Under the pieces are notes generated by a model. That model made no database searches. It was not told where the DNA came from and saw only the letters and a program-made list of their open reading frames with translations. DNA of 64,000 nucleotides from Botrimarina hoheduenensis (GTDB lineage Bacteria > Planctomycetota > Planctomycetia > Pirellulales > Lacipirellulaceae). This document shows, in pieces, positions 8,115-16,512 of the stretch; positions within the stretch are counted from its first letter, which is position 1; each line of letters begins with the position of its first letter. The translations under genes were made by a program, and so were the position numbers. The DNA is taken from the NCBI RefSeq assembly GCF_007859815.1, contig NZ_SJPH01000006.1, positions 62,001 to 126,000 of the forward strand, read 5' to 3'.

Positions 8115-10559
8115 ATGACACGCATCAATACGAACGTCAGTTCGCTGGTTGGTCGTAACAACCTGCAGAACGCCAACGCTAGCCTGTCGCAGTCGCTCAC
8201 GCGCCTGTCGACCGGTTTGCGGATTAACACCGGCAAGGACGACCCGGCCGGTTTGATCGCTAGCGAAAACCTGCGGAGCGACATCACGTCGATCCGCCGT
8301 GCGATCGGTAACACCGACCGTGCGAATCAGGTGATCGCGACGGCCGACTCGGCTCTGGGTCAGGTCAGCTCGCTGCTGAACGACATCCGCGGCCTGGTGA
8401 CCGAATCGGCCAACTCCGGCGCCCTGTCGGACGAGCAGATCGCGGCCAACCAGCTTCAGGTCGACTCGTCGCTCGAAGCGCTTAACCGGATCGCCCAGAC
8501 CACGACCTTCCAGGGTCGTCGCCTGCTGGACGGCTCGCTCGACTTCACGACGACCGCCGGCACCAACTTCTCGAACATCTCGAACCTGCAGATCGACCAG
8601 GCCAACCTGGGCGCCACGGGTTCGGTTGCTGTGGACGTCAACGTGACGACCGCCGCCACACAAGCCACCGTCGGCGTTGCCAACATCCCCGCTGGTGGTG
8701 CCGCAACGGCTTCCACCGGCAGCCTTGCGATCACCGCCGTCAGCGCCGCCGCCCAGGCGTCGTCCGGCCAGATCGACCTGAGCATCGCCGCGACCGCCGC
8801 TTCGGGCACCATCGCGCTGACCAACGGTGGTTTCGATATCACCGCTGCTACGGCCGGTGCGGCTGGTAACACCTCGACGCTGGCGATCAACATCGTTGAC
8901 ACGACCTCGTCGCTCGGTGCCACCTACGACTCGGGCACCAACACGATCACGGTCAACGCGGACATCACCAACGATGCCGGCAACTGGACCGTCGGCGATA
9001 TCGCCACGGCGATCGACGGCCTGACCGAGTTCGACACCTCGAACGTCACCACTCCAGCTGGTGCTGGTGCGGCTCAGTCGCTCACCGCGCAGTCGCTGAC
9101 CGGTGGCGAAGACGCCTCGACCGAGTCGATCACCGTTACCGGTGCCGCTGCTGGCATCTCGGGTAACGTTGGTATCACGATCGTCGAAGCCAACGGCACC
9201 GGTGCGACCCCGGTGGTTGGTGGCGATGCGACCAACGGTTACACGATCACGATCGACGACACCGTCGCGACGAGCGTTGCGGATATCACTTCCGCGATCA
9301 ACGGCCTGGCCGAAGTCGGTGCCACATCGACGAGCACCCGCTCGTTCCTTGGCAGCGCCGACACCGCGCCGGCAGCGTTGACGCTGTCGAACGGTTCGGA
9401 TCAGACGTCCAGCACCGAGACCATCGCGATCACCACGGTTGCCGGCAACACCGGCTTCAGCATCACGTTGGCCGAGAACTCGTCGGCGACCGCGGGCACG
9501 CCCGTTGTCACCGGTGACGCGACCAACGGCTACACCGTGACGGTCAACGACACCGGCAACACCACGGTCCAGCAGATCCGTGCTGCGATCGAGGGCATCG
9601 CCGAAGTCGCGACCGCGACCTACTCGGGATCCGCCACCTACAACGCCACGAACAGCGCTCCTCCGTCAGCCCTGGCGCTGACCGGCGGTACGGCTGCGGG
9701 CGGCCTGTCGGCCGCGGTTGTGTTCGAGCTGGCCGGAGCCAACGGCTCGGAAGTGCTTTCGTTCGGCGTCGGCACATCGCTGACCGACCTGATCGCGGGC
9801 ATCAACTTGGTTAGCGACGCCACCGGCGTTCGGGCTGCCGCCAACGCCACGACGGCGACGACGCTCGACCTGACCTCGTCTGGCTACGGTAGCAACGCGT
9901 TTGTTGACATCAGCGTCATCAGCGAAGGCACCGGAGCGACTCCCGCTGGCACGTTCACCACGGCCGTCGGCCAGGGTCAGCGTTCGGTTGGAGCCGATGT
10001 CGTGGCCTCGGTGAACGGCGTGGTTGCAACCGGCAACGGCAACGAGTTGTCGATCAACACCGCGACGCTTGACCTGTCGGCGACGCTGACAGCCGGTTTC
10101 ACCGGCACTTCCAGCTTCACGATTTCTGGCGGCGGTGCTCTGTTCCAGCTTGGCCCGGACGTGGTCAGCAACCAGCAGGCCCGTCTCGGCATCGGCAGTG
10201 TGAACACCGCCCGCCTGGGCGGCACCAGTGGCAAGCTGTTCCAGCTCGGCACGGGTGGCCTGGCCGACCTGTCGAGCGACCCGACGACCGCCGCGCGGAT
10301 CGTTGAGGACGCGATCGATCAGGTGACCTCGCTTCGCGGTCGCTTGGGCGCCTTCCAGCGGACGTCGCTGGAGACGAACAAGAACGCCCTGAACGATACG
10401 CTCACGAACCTCACCGAGGCCGAGAGCAGCATCCGTGACGCCGACTTCGCCGAAGAAACCGCGAACCTCACCCGTTCGCAGATTCTCGTCCAGTCCGGCA
10501 CACGAGTTCTGGCGATCGCCAACCAGAACCCGCAGAACGTCTTGGCCCTGTTGGGTTAA
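8115..10559 (+). CDS. Flagellin, long form with repeated central modules
   Basis: This is the filament protein. Residues 1-160 carry the conserved D0/D1 start (MTRINTNVSSLVGRNNLQNA, then LSTGLRINTGKDDPAGLIAS) and the last 100 residues carry the matching end (RDADFAEETANLTRSQILVQ, ending NPQNVLALLG). Between them about 550 residues are Thr/Ser/Ala/Gly-rich and beta-like, giving 814 residues in total. The centre, roughly 8812-9690, has about three tandem units near 97 residues each with recurring GDATNGYTITI-type strands and an AAIxGxAEV helix. The ATG at 8115 has a strong ribosome binding site, so an upstream in-frame start at 8079 was not used. The gene appears to be its own transcript, with a terminator 55 nt downstream. 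Confidence 0.94.
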   Translation: MTRINTNVSSLVGRNNLQNANASLSQSLTRLSTGLRINTGKDDPAGLIASENLRSDITSIRRAIGNTDRANQVIATADSALGQVSSLLNDIRGLVTESANSGALSDEQIAANQLQVDSSLEALNRIAQTTTFQGRRLLDGSLDFTTTAGTNFSNISNLQIDQANLGATGSVAVDVNVTTAATQATVGVANIPAGGAATASTGSLAITAVSAAAQASSGQIDLSIAATAASGTIALTNGGFDITAATAGAAGNTSTLAINIVDTTSSLGATYDSGTNTITVNADITNDAGNWTVGDIATAIDGLTEFDTSNVTTPAGAGAAQSLTAQSLTGGEDASTESITVTGAAAGISGNVGITIVEANGTGATPVVGGDATNGYTITIDDTVATSVADITSAINGLAEVGATSTSTRSFLGSADTAPAALTLSNGSDQTSSTETIAITTVAGNTGFSITLAENSSATAGTPVVTGDATNGYTVTVNDTGNTTVQQIRAAIEGIAEVATATYSGSATYNATNSAPPSALALTGGTAAGGLSAAVVFELAGANGSEVLSFGVGTSLTDLIAGINLVSDATGVRAAANATTATTLDLTSSGYGSNAFVDISVISEGTGATPAGTFTTAVGQGQRSVGADVVASVNGVVATGNGNELSINTATLDLSATLTAGFTGTSSFTISGGGALFQLGPDVVSNQQARLGIGSVNTARLGGTSGKLFQLGTGGLADLSSDPTTAARIVEDAIDQVTSLRGRLGAFQRTSLETNKNALNDTLTNLTEAESSIRDADFAEETANLTRSQILVQSGTRVLAIANQNPQNVLALLG

Positions 10560-10614
10560 GGTCGCGAGCGGTAAGTCTGGCGGCCTAGCCGCTAGCATCC
10601 ACACGACGTACGAG

Positions 10615-10653
10615 CCGGTCCGTTCCCCAAGGTGGGGAACGGACCGGTTTTTT
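10615..10653 (+). terminator. Strong intrinsic terminator after flagellin
   Basis: A perfect 14-bp stem (CCGGTCCGTTCCCC at 10615-10628 and its complement at 10634-10647) with a 5-nt AAGGT loop is followed directly by six T residues. This is a textbook rho-independent terminator and fits a very highly expressed single-gene flagellin transcript. Confidence 0.95.
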
Positions 10654-10801
10654 CGTTTAAGCAGGAGCGGCCGGCTGCAGGTGAAGCCGCCAGCTTTACC
10701 CAGCCGATACTGACAGCGGACGTGTGCGCACCAGCCGTAACCTAGGCTGATAGTGCAGTTAGCACCGTTCTAGCCCTTGCCCCGCCTCGCACAGCGATCG
10801 C

Positions 10802-13800
10802 ATGTCTCGGATTTCCTCAACCGGCATCACGACCTCGGCCGGCTTGATCTCCGGGCTGCCGATCGAAGAGACCGTCGATCAGCTGATCTCGCTGTCGGCG
10901 CGGCCCCGGACGCTGCTGTCCAATCGCACCGCGGGCTTACGCAGCGAGCGGGCGGCCATCGATCAGCTTTCCGCACGCGTGCTGGCACTGCGTTCCTCCG
11001 CTTCGCGCTTCAACTCGCTTTCGACTTTCACTGGTCGTAAAGCCGCGTCATCGAGCACGGCGGTAACGGCTCGGATTGCCGCGGGAGCTTCGCCCAGTGC
11101 CGGCAGCTATGAGTTCACGCCGCTTCGCACCGCTTCGGCCCACCAACTGGTCTCGGGCAGCTTCCAGAGCCTGGACGACACCCTCGGCGGGGGCACGCTA
11201 CGCCTGGGCTTTGGCGGGCAGGTTGATAAGGGCATCGACCTCGCGCAGCTCAACGGCGGAAACGGCGTCGCGCCGGGTCAGATCAAGATCAACGACAAAA
11301 ACGGTGACTCAGCGGTCATCGACCTGCGCGCAGCCCAGACGATCGATGACGTGCTCAGCGCTATCAACACCTCGGTCGACATCGACGTCACCGCTTCGAT
11401 CGACGGTGACCAGATCGTCTTGACTGACAACACAGGTGGCACGGGCACGCTCACCGTGCGGGATGTAGGTCTCGGCAGCACCGCCCAAGGGCTCGGCTTG
11501 GCCGGCTTGACTGCCGCGGGAGCCACGACTTCCATCACCGGAGCCGACGTCTACAGCCTGACGGTCAACACCCGCCTAGAGACCCTCAACGACGGTCTCG
11601 GAGTGGATACGGGTAGCGACGTCGAAGGCGTTGATGATCTCAATATCTCGCTGCGTGACGGTGTCACGAACCTGGGCGTCGATCTCAAAGGTGCCGAGAC
11701 GCTGGGCGATGTGATCAACGCCATCAATTCGGCTGACGGTAACGACGGCAAGCTCACCGCCTCGATCCGCGCGGACGGACGTGGGATAACGCTTACCGAT
11801 AACACCGGATCAACGGCCGCCAACTTGACGGTCACCAGCGACTTCGGTTCGGCAGAAAGCCTGCGCATCGATACGGGCTCGGCAGGTGTTGCGGACAACA
11901 GCGTTTCCGGGCGTCTTGTCTCGGGTTTGCGTGACACGTTGCTCGCGAATCTCAACGGCGGCGCCGGCTTTGAGTTGGGTCAGATTGATGTCACGGATCG
12001 CAGTGGAGCCACGGCGACCATCGATCTTTCTGGTGCCGAGACGCTCCAAGAAATTGTCGAAACAATCAACAACGCAGGGATCGGTGTCGCGGCACAGATC
12101 AACAACGCCCGCAGCGGGATCTCCCTTACCGACACCTCACAAGGATCGGGCAATCTGGTGGTTGCCGACAGCGGCGCAACCACAACGGCCACCGACCTAG
12201 GGATCGCTGTCGATGCCGCGGTGGCGTCGGTCAACTCGGGCACGCTGAGCCGCCAGACCGTTGGTCGTTCGACACGGCTCGACTCGTTGCGTGGCGGAGC
12301 CGGCATCGACGTGGGCGACTTCCGCATCACCAACTCGGCGGGGATCTCCGGTGCCGTGGATCTGAACAAGATCGGCGACGAGGCGGAGACCGTCGGCGAC
12401 GTGATCGACGCCATCAATGCACTGAACCTTAACGTCCGGGCAGAGATCAATTCGTCGGGCGATGGCATTTTGCTGACCGACACCGCAGGGGGATCGGGCT
12501 CGTTTACGGTGGTCGAAGTGGGTAACGGCACGACGGCCGCCGACCTCAACCTGCTGGGGGCTTCGACCACCACCAACGGATCTGGCCAAGCGACGATCAA
12601 CGGCTCTTATGGCTACGAGATCGATCTGGACGCCCTTGCCGCCACAACCGACGGCGTCTCGCTCGCCTCGCTGAATGGGGGTGAGGGCATCGACCTGGGG
12701 GTCTTCGAGATCACCGATTCGGCGGGCAACACGGCCTTTGTCAATCTGGGAGAGGCCGGGGCCGAAGCGTTTACGATCGATGATGTAATCAGCAAGATCA
12801 ACGCCCAGAATGGCGTCGCGGTGACGGCATCGCTCAACGATGCGGGCACGGGCATCGTGCTGACCGACAACGCGGGGGGGCAGGGCAGCCTGAGCGTGGT
12901 CGATCGGGGCAGCGGAACCGCCGCCGCCGACCTCAAGATCGCTCGGACTTCGACCACCAACAACGCCTCCGGCCAGCAGACGATCAACAGCGGCTTTCTG
13001 TTCTCGGCCGATGCCGCGACCGACGGCACACTTGAAGCGCTAGTGAAGCGGATCAACGAGCTTGATGCCGGCGTCACGGCCTCGGTGCTCAATGATCTGA
13101 ACGGGTCAAGGCTCGTGCTGACCGCCGATAAACCGGGTGCCGCATTTGAGCTGCTCCTGGACACCGGCGACAGCGAGCTCACGTTCACCGAGACCAATCG
13201 GCCGGCCGATGCCGCGGCACTGTTCGGCCCCAGCGGGTCGGGCGGCGTGGTGGTTCGTTCGCAGACAAACGATTTCAACAGCGTGATCGACGGGATCAAC
13301 CTGACGGTCAACGAGGCTTCGGGCACCGCCGCGCGGATCGATGTGACGGTCGATAACACGCCGCTGGTCAATGCAGCGCAGAGCTTCGTCGATGCGTACA
13401 ACTCGTTGCGTACGTCACTCGATGATTTTACGTCGTTCGACGAAGAGACGCTCACCACCGGAATTCTGTTCGGTCGTAACGAGGCGCTGCGGGTCGATGC
13501 GGATCTCTCGAGGATCCTTTCGAGCCGGGCCATTTTTGGCACCGACTACGGCTCACTAGAAGCGGTCGGGATCAGCCTGAACGCGGAAGGCCGGTTGACG
13601 CTCGATCGCACGCAGCTAACCGAAGCGTTTGCCGACGATCCCGAAGGCGTCGAACGGCTGTTTCAAGACGATCAGCGCGGCGTCGCCAAACGGTTGACCC
13701 AGACGATTGATCAGCTTGCCGGAGCCGGCAGCTCGCTGCTCTCCAGCCGCTCCGACGCCCTGCAGCGCACGATCGAAGCGAACGACTCGCGGATCGAGCT

Positions 13801-13936
13801 GATGACGGCCTCTTTGGACCGTGAGCGTGATCGCTTGCTGCTGGACTTTATCCGCCTGGAAGAGACGATCGCCCTGCTGCAATCTAACACCACGGCGCTA
13901 GAGAATATCCAGTTCATCCAGATCCAGAACAGATAA
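10802..13936 (+). CDS. fliD: Flagellar hook-associated protein 2 FliD (filament cap), expanded
   Basis: FliD caps the filament tip and folds incoming flagellin. Residues 1-125 match the FliD N-terminal domain (ISSTGITTSAGLISGLPIEE, with the following helix), and the last 280 residues match its C-terminal domain (VVRSQTNDFNSVIDGINLTV, AQSFVDAYNSLRTSLDDFTS, and the final coiled coil). At 1044 residues it is about twice the usual length. The insert, about 11235-12945, is five successive hook IN-type modules of 85-95 residues, each starting near LNGGxG and containing DVIxAIN and GIxLTD motifs, then a partial sixth. It begins 149 nt after the flagellin terminator; GCCGATA at 10703 could be part of a sigma-28 promoter, but its -35 partner is poor. 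Confidence 0.93.
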   Translation: MSRISSTGITTSAGLISGLPIEETVDQLISLSARPRTLLSNRTAGLRSERAAIDQLSARVLALRSSASRFNSLSTFTGRKAASSSTAVTARIAAGASPSAGSYEFTPLRTASAHQLVSGSFQSLDDTLGGGTLRLGFGGQVDKGIDLAQLNGGNGVAPGQIKINDKNGDSAVIDLRAAQTIDDVLSAINTSVDIDVTASIDGDQIVLTDNTGGTGTLTVRDVGLGSTAQGLGLAGLTAAGATTSITGADVYSLTVNTRLETLNDGLGVDTGSDVEGVDDLNISLRDGVTNLGVDLKGAETLGDVINAINSADGNDGKLTASIRADGRGITLTDNTGSTAANLTVTSDFGSAESLRIDTGSAGVADNSVSGRLVSGLRDTLLANLNGGAGFELGQIDVTDRSGATATIDLSGAETLQEIVETINNAGIGVAAQINNARSGISLTDTSQGSGNLVVADSGATTTATDLGIAVDAAVASVNSGTLSRQTVGRSTRLDSLRGGAGIDVGDFRITNSAGISGAVDLNKIGDEAETVGDVIDAINALNLNVRAEINSSGDGILLTDTAGGSGSFTVVEVGNGTTAADLNLLGASTTTNGSGQATINGSYGYEIDLDALAATTDGVSLASLNGGEGIDLGVFEITDSAGNTAFVNLGEAGAEAFTIDDVISKINAQNGVAVTASLNDAGTGIVLTDNAGGQGSLSVVDRGSGTAAADLKIARTSTTNNASGQQTINSGFLFSADAATDGTLEALVKRINELDAGVTASVLNDLNGSRLVLTADKPGAAFELLLDTGDSELTFTETNRPADAAALFGPSGSGGVVVRSQTNDFNSVIDGINLTVNEASGTAARIDVTVDNTPLVNAAQSFVDAYNSLRTSLDDFTSFDEETLTTGILFGRNEALRVDADLSRILSSRAIFGTDYGSLEAVGISLNAEGRLTLDRTQLTEAFADDPEGVERLFQDDQRGVAKRLTQTIDQLAGAGSSLLSSRSDALQRTIEANDSRIELMTASLDRERDRLLLDFIRLEETIALLQSNTTALENIQFIQIQNR

Positions 13937-13975
13937 CCCCCTCGCTTTCCCCGTTACGCGAACGGAATTTTTTTG

Positions 13976-14458
13976 ATGTCCACCAATCTAAACCGCGAAT
14001 ACCTCGAGGCCCGAGTCCAAACGGCCAACTCGGCGCAGCTTCACTTAATGCTGCTCGATGGTGCTCTGCGCTTCGGTCGTGAGGCGGAGAAAGCGGTGCT
14101 GCGGCAAGACGAGCTCGCGGCGCATCCCGCCCTGATGCGGACCCTGGACATTGTCGAAGAACTGCTTGTAGGCGTGAAGGACCAGAAGACGGACCTCAAT
14201 GCGAAGCTCGCCAAGCTGTACGAGTTCGTTTACGCCCGGCTGACGAGCGTCTACGTGAACCTCGATAAACAGCTGATGGCCGACGCCCTGCGTGTGCTGG
14301 AGTTCCAACGCGAGACCTGGCGTCAGGCGTGCGAGAAGCTCACCACCGAGGCCCGGGACGAGTCAGCCGCTGCCAAGCCGGCGACCAAAACCGCCGCCCC
14401 CAAGCCTCATCTGGGTGGCTCGCCGGTGACCACGCCGGGGCTGACGCTCGAAGCGTAG
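13976..14458 (+). CDS. fliS: Flagellar secretion chaperone FliS
   Basis: FliS binds the flagellin C-terminus in the cytoplasm to prevent early polymerisation. The 160-residue helical protein has the family start (NREYLEARVQTANSAQLHLM followed by LLDGALRF) and the central helix with YEFVYARLTSVYVNLD. The extra 25-30 residues at the end are Ala/Lys/Pro-rich and probably disordered. I use the ATG at 13976; a TTG directly before it is also open. It follows fliD by 39 nt, the usual fliD-fliS arrangement, and is the last flagellar gene of the cluster. Confidence 0.9.
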   Translation: MSTNLNREYLEARVQTANSAQLHLMLLDGALRFGREAEKAVLRQDELAAHPALMRTLDIVEELLVGVKDQKTDLNAKLAKLYEFVYARLTSVYVNLDKQLMADALRVLEFQRETWRQACEKLTTEARDESAAAKPATKTAAPKPHLGGSPVTTPGLTLEA

Positions 14459-14621
14459 GCGGATCTCCGCTGGGGCTGGCTGGAGCGTGAGGGCCGATCG
14501 GGGTAGGGTTTTAGAAGCGCGGAGTGAACCGAGGCCTCGGCTTGCGGTCACTGCCGTGAGGGCTGCCGCAGCGTCGGTTGCCCCGAAACCTAGCCCGCCT
14601 TCCCCTCCATTCGTCGCTCTC

Positions 14622-15488
14622 ATGCCCGCCACTAAGCAGCTCATCCGCGTCGGACACAGCCCCGACCCCGACGACGCGTTCATGTTCTACGCGCTCGCCA
14701 AGGACCTCCTCCCCACGGGCGACTACCAGTTCACCCACGAGCTGGTTGATATCGAGACCCTCAATCAGCGAGCGTTCTCGGGCGAGCTCGAGTTGACCGC
14801 GGTCAGCATCCACGCTTACGCCTTCCTGCAAGACAAGTACATGCTGTGCAACTGCGGCGCAAGCATGGGCGACAACTACGGCCCGATGGTCGTTGCCCGC
14901 GAGCCGTGCACCACCGACGAGCTGCGCCGCAAGCGGATCGCGATTCCCGGCAAACTCACGAGCGCGACGCTGTCGCTCCGCCTGTATTTGGGCAGCGACT
15001 TTGACCACGTCCTGGTGCCGTTCGACCAGATCATTCCCGCCGTCGCCGCGGGCGTTTACGAAGGCCAGCCGGTCGATGCGGGCCTGCTGATCCACGAGGG
15101 GCAGCTCACTTACGGTGACCAAGACCTGAAGCTCATCGTCGATCTAGGATGCTGGTGGTACGACGAGACAGGCGGTTTGCCCTTGCCGCTGGGGGCGAAC
15201 GCCATTCGCAAGAACCTTGGCACGGAGACGATCCTGGCCGTCGAGAAGCTCCTCGGCCAGAGCATCGACTACGGTTTAGACCATCGCCAACCGGCGCTCG
15301 ACTACGCGTTGCAATACGGCCGCGATCTGGACAACCAGAAGGCGGACAAGTTCGTTGGCATGTATGTCAACGACTGGACACGCGACTTTGGCGACAAGGG
15401 ACGCGAAGCGGTCCGCCTCTTCCTCCGCCGCGGCTACGAAGCGGGCGTGCTGCCCGAGCTGGTCGAGCCCGAGTTTGTTGGTCGCTAG
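14622..15488 (+). CDS. MqnD-family protein (1,4-dihydroxy-6-naphthoate synthase-like)
   Basis: This 288-residue protein belongs to the MqnA/MqnD group (COG2107-like), which has a two-lobed solute-binding-protein fold. MqnD cleaves cyclic dehypoxanthine futalosine to 1,4-dihydroxy-6-naphthoate in the futalosine pathway to menaquinone. The N-terminal VGHSPDPDDAFMFYAL corresponds to the SPCPNDTFxFxAL signature of MqnD, followed by ELELTAVSIHAYAF and YGPMVVAREP. There is no signal peptide, which argues against a transport role. The ATG at 14622 starts the protein just before the signature; the longer frame upstream is low-complexity. Reaction specificity is inferred, since MqnA and MqnD-like paralogues are hard to separate by eye. 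Confidence 0.75.
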   Translation: MPATKQLIRVGHSPDPDDAFMFYALAKDLLPTGDYQFTHELVDIETLNQRAFSGELELTAVSIHAYAFLQDKYMLCNCGASMGDNYGPMVVAREPCTTDELRRKRIAIPGKLTSATLSLRLYLGSDFDHVLVPFDQIIPAVAAGVYEGQPVDAGLLIHEGQLTYGDQDLKLIVDLGCWWYDETGGLPLPLGANAIRKNLGTETILAVEKLLGQSIDYGLDHRQPALDYALQYGRDLDNQKADKFVGMYVNDWTRDFGDKGREAVRLFLRRGYEAGVLPELVEPEFVGR

Positions 15489-15509
15489 CGCTACGCACCG
15501 AGTCGATCG

Positions 15510-16151
15510 TTAGCGTTGCCGCGGCTTGATGCCGGCGAAGCCCATCAGCAGCAGCAGGAGTGCCACCGGTTCGGGCACGGCAGTCAGCGTGACGTTATCG
15601 AGCATCGCATCGAAGCCGCCGCCGCTTGACGGGGCATCGGACAAATCCAGGAACCGTACGCTTGTGCTGTTGCTCGTGGCAACAAAGCTGAAGACGTAGC
15701 TGTCGTAAACGGTGGCGTCGGGTGTCGAAACGCCGGGGCCCGGTGTGTTGTCCAGTACGGTTGCCGCGATCAGGTCGCCCGTATCTGCCGCCGGGAGTGG
15801 CGCTGCGCTGAAGATATCAACCGCAAGTCGGGCCACTTCGATCGGTTGATTCGCCGAGTACTTGCCCAAATCGAAAGCGATTTCGTAGGTGGCACCCGGC
15901 GTGGTGGCGACGGTCTGGGCGAGCGATCCGTTCGAGGGCACGTTGCCGAGGCTGAACGCGACCGCCAGCAGTCCGTCGGTCGTTGCTTGCCCCGCGCTCA
16001 GGTCGAGGTTCCCCACGGCCTGCCACAGAGCCGGTGTCGAACCAGCGGCGGTCTCAAAGCTTCCGTTAGCGATCAGGTTGGCGGACGCCAGGGTTGTCAT
16101 CGCACCGGCCAAGGCCAACGCCGTGAACAGACAAGCGGGGGCTGATTGCAT
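15510..16151 (-). CDS. PEP-CTERM exported protein
   Basis: This 213-residue protein has a signal peptide (CLFTALALAGAMTTLASA, residues 7-24), a beta-rich body and a PEP-CTERM tail: VPEPVALLLLLMGFAGI followed by a basic KPRQR end. Such tails direct sorting and cleavage by an exosortase at the cell envelope. The body starts NLIANGSFETAAGS and contains VATTPGATYEIAFDLG, resembling the galactose-binding-like DUF642/choice-of-anchor domains. The ATG at 16151 has GGAGG at good spacing; the upstream extension is not signal-like. It is convergent with the MqnD-family gene, 21 nt apart. The natural ligand is unknown. Confidence 0.82.
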   Translation of the reverse strand: MQSAPACLFTALALAGAMTTLASANLIANGSFETAAGSTPALWQAVGNLDLSAGQATTDGLLAVAFSLGNVPSNGSLAQTVATTPGATYEIAFDLGKYSANQPIEVARLAVDIFSAAPLPAADTGDLIAATVLDNTPGPGVSTPDATVYDSYVFSFVATSNSTSVRFLDLSDAPSSGGGFDAMLDNVTLTAVPEPVALLLLLMGFAGIKPRQR

Positions 16152-16512
16152 GAGGTCGCCTCCAGCAAGAAGAAAAGAGGGGGTTTTCCTTCCCAAACGA
16201 CTCCGGTCCTTGCTACTCGGAGACGCCAATGCGGAACTATCGCCCGCGCCAGACACCTTGCGATAGGGTCATCACGAGCCGAGGTAACCCGCAGCGCTAA
16301 CGATTGCAAATTTCGTTTCTCGGAGCAGCGTTTCGCCACGCCCCAATCGGGGACCAGTGCCGGTTGTCGTGGGGGATCATGCAGAGGGGCACCCCTCAAC
16401 CTCTGAAACCGATTCTTACTCAACCGGCTCTTCGCGCTCAGATTGATCGTTGAGCGAGCCGTGAGCATCACACGCGGCCGCGAAAAACGCAGTTAATTGG
16501 CGGGCGAAAATC
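16152..16512. other. Intergenic region between recJ and the PEP-CTERM gene
   Basis: These 361 nt contain the recJ 3' flank and the promoter and leader of the PEP-CTERM gene, both read on the minus strand. I see no coding pattern, clear terminator or recognisable regulatory site apart from the ribosome binding site GGAGG near 16160. Confidence 0.5.

Noticed and set aside
8827..9381. Long open frames opposite to or shifted from flagellin, flgL, fliD and the YhaN-like gene
   Set aside because: They arise from GC-rich third-position bias; their proteins are Arg/Ser/Pro/Ala-rich shadows with no recognisable domains.
10703..10709. Sigma-28 promoter before fliD
   Set aside because: GCCGATA resembles a -10 element, but the matching -35 TAAA is only TGAA with a 17-nt gap instead of 15.
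10760..10775. Sigma-54 promoter before fliD
   Set aside because: TAGCACCGTTCTAGCC breaks the essential GG and the TT of the consensus.
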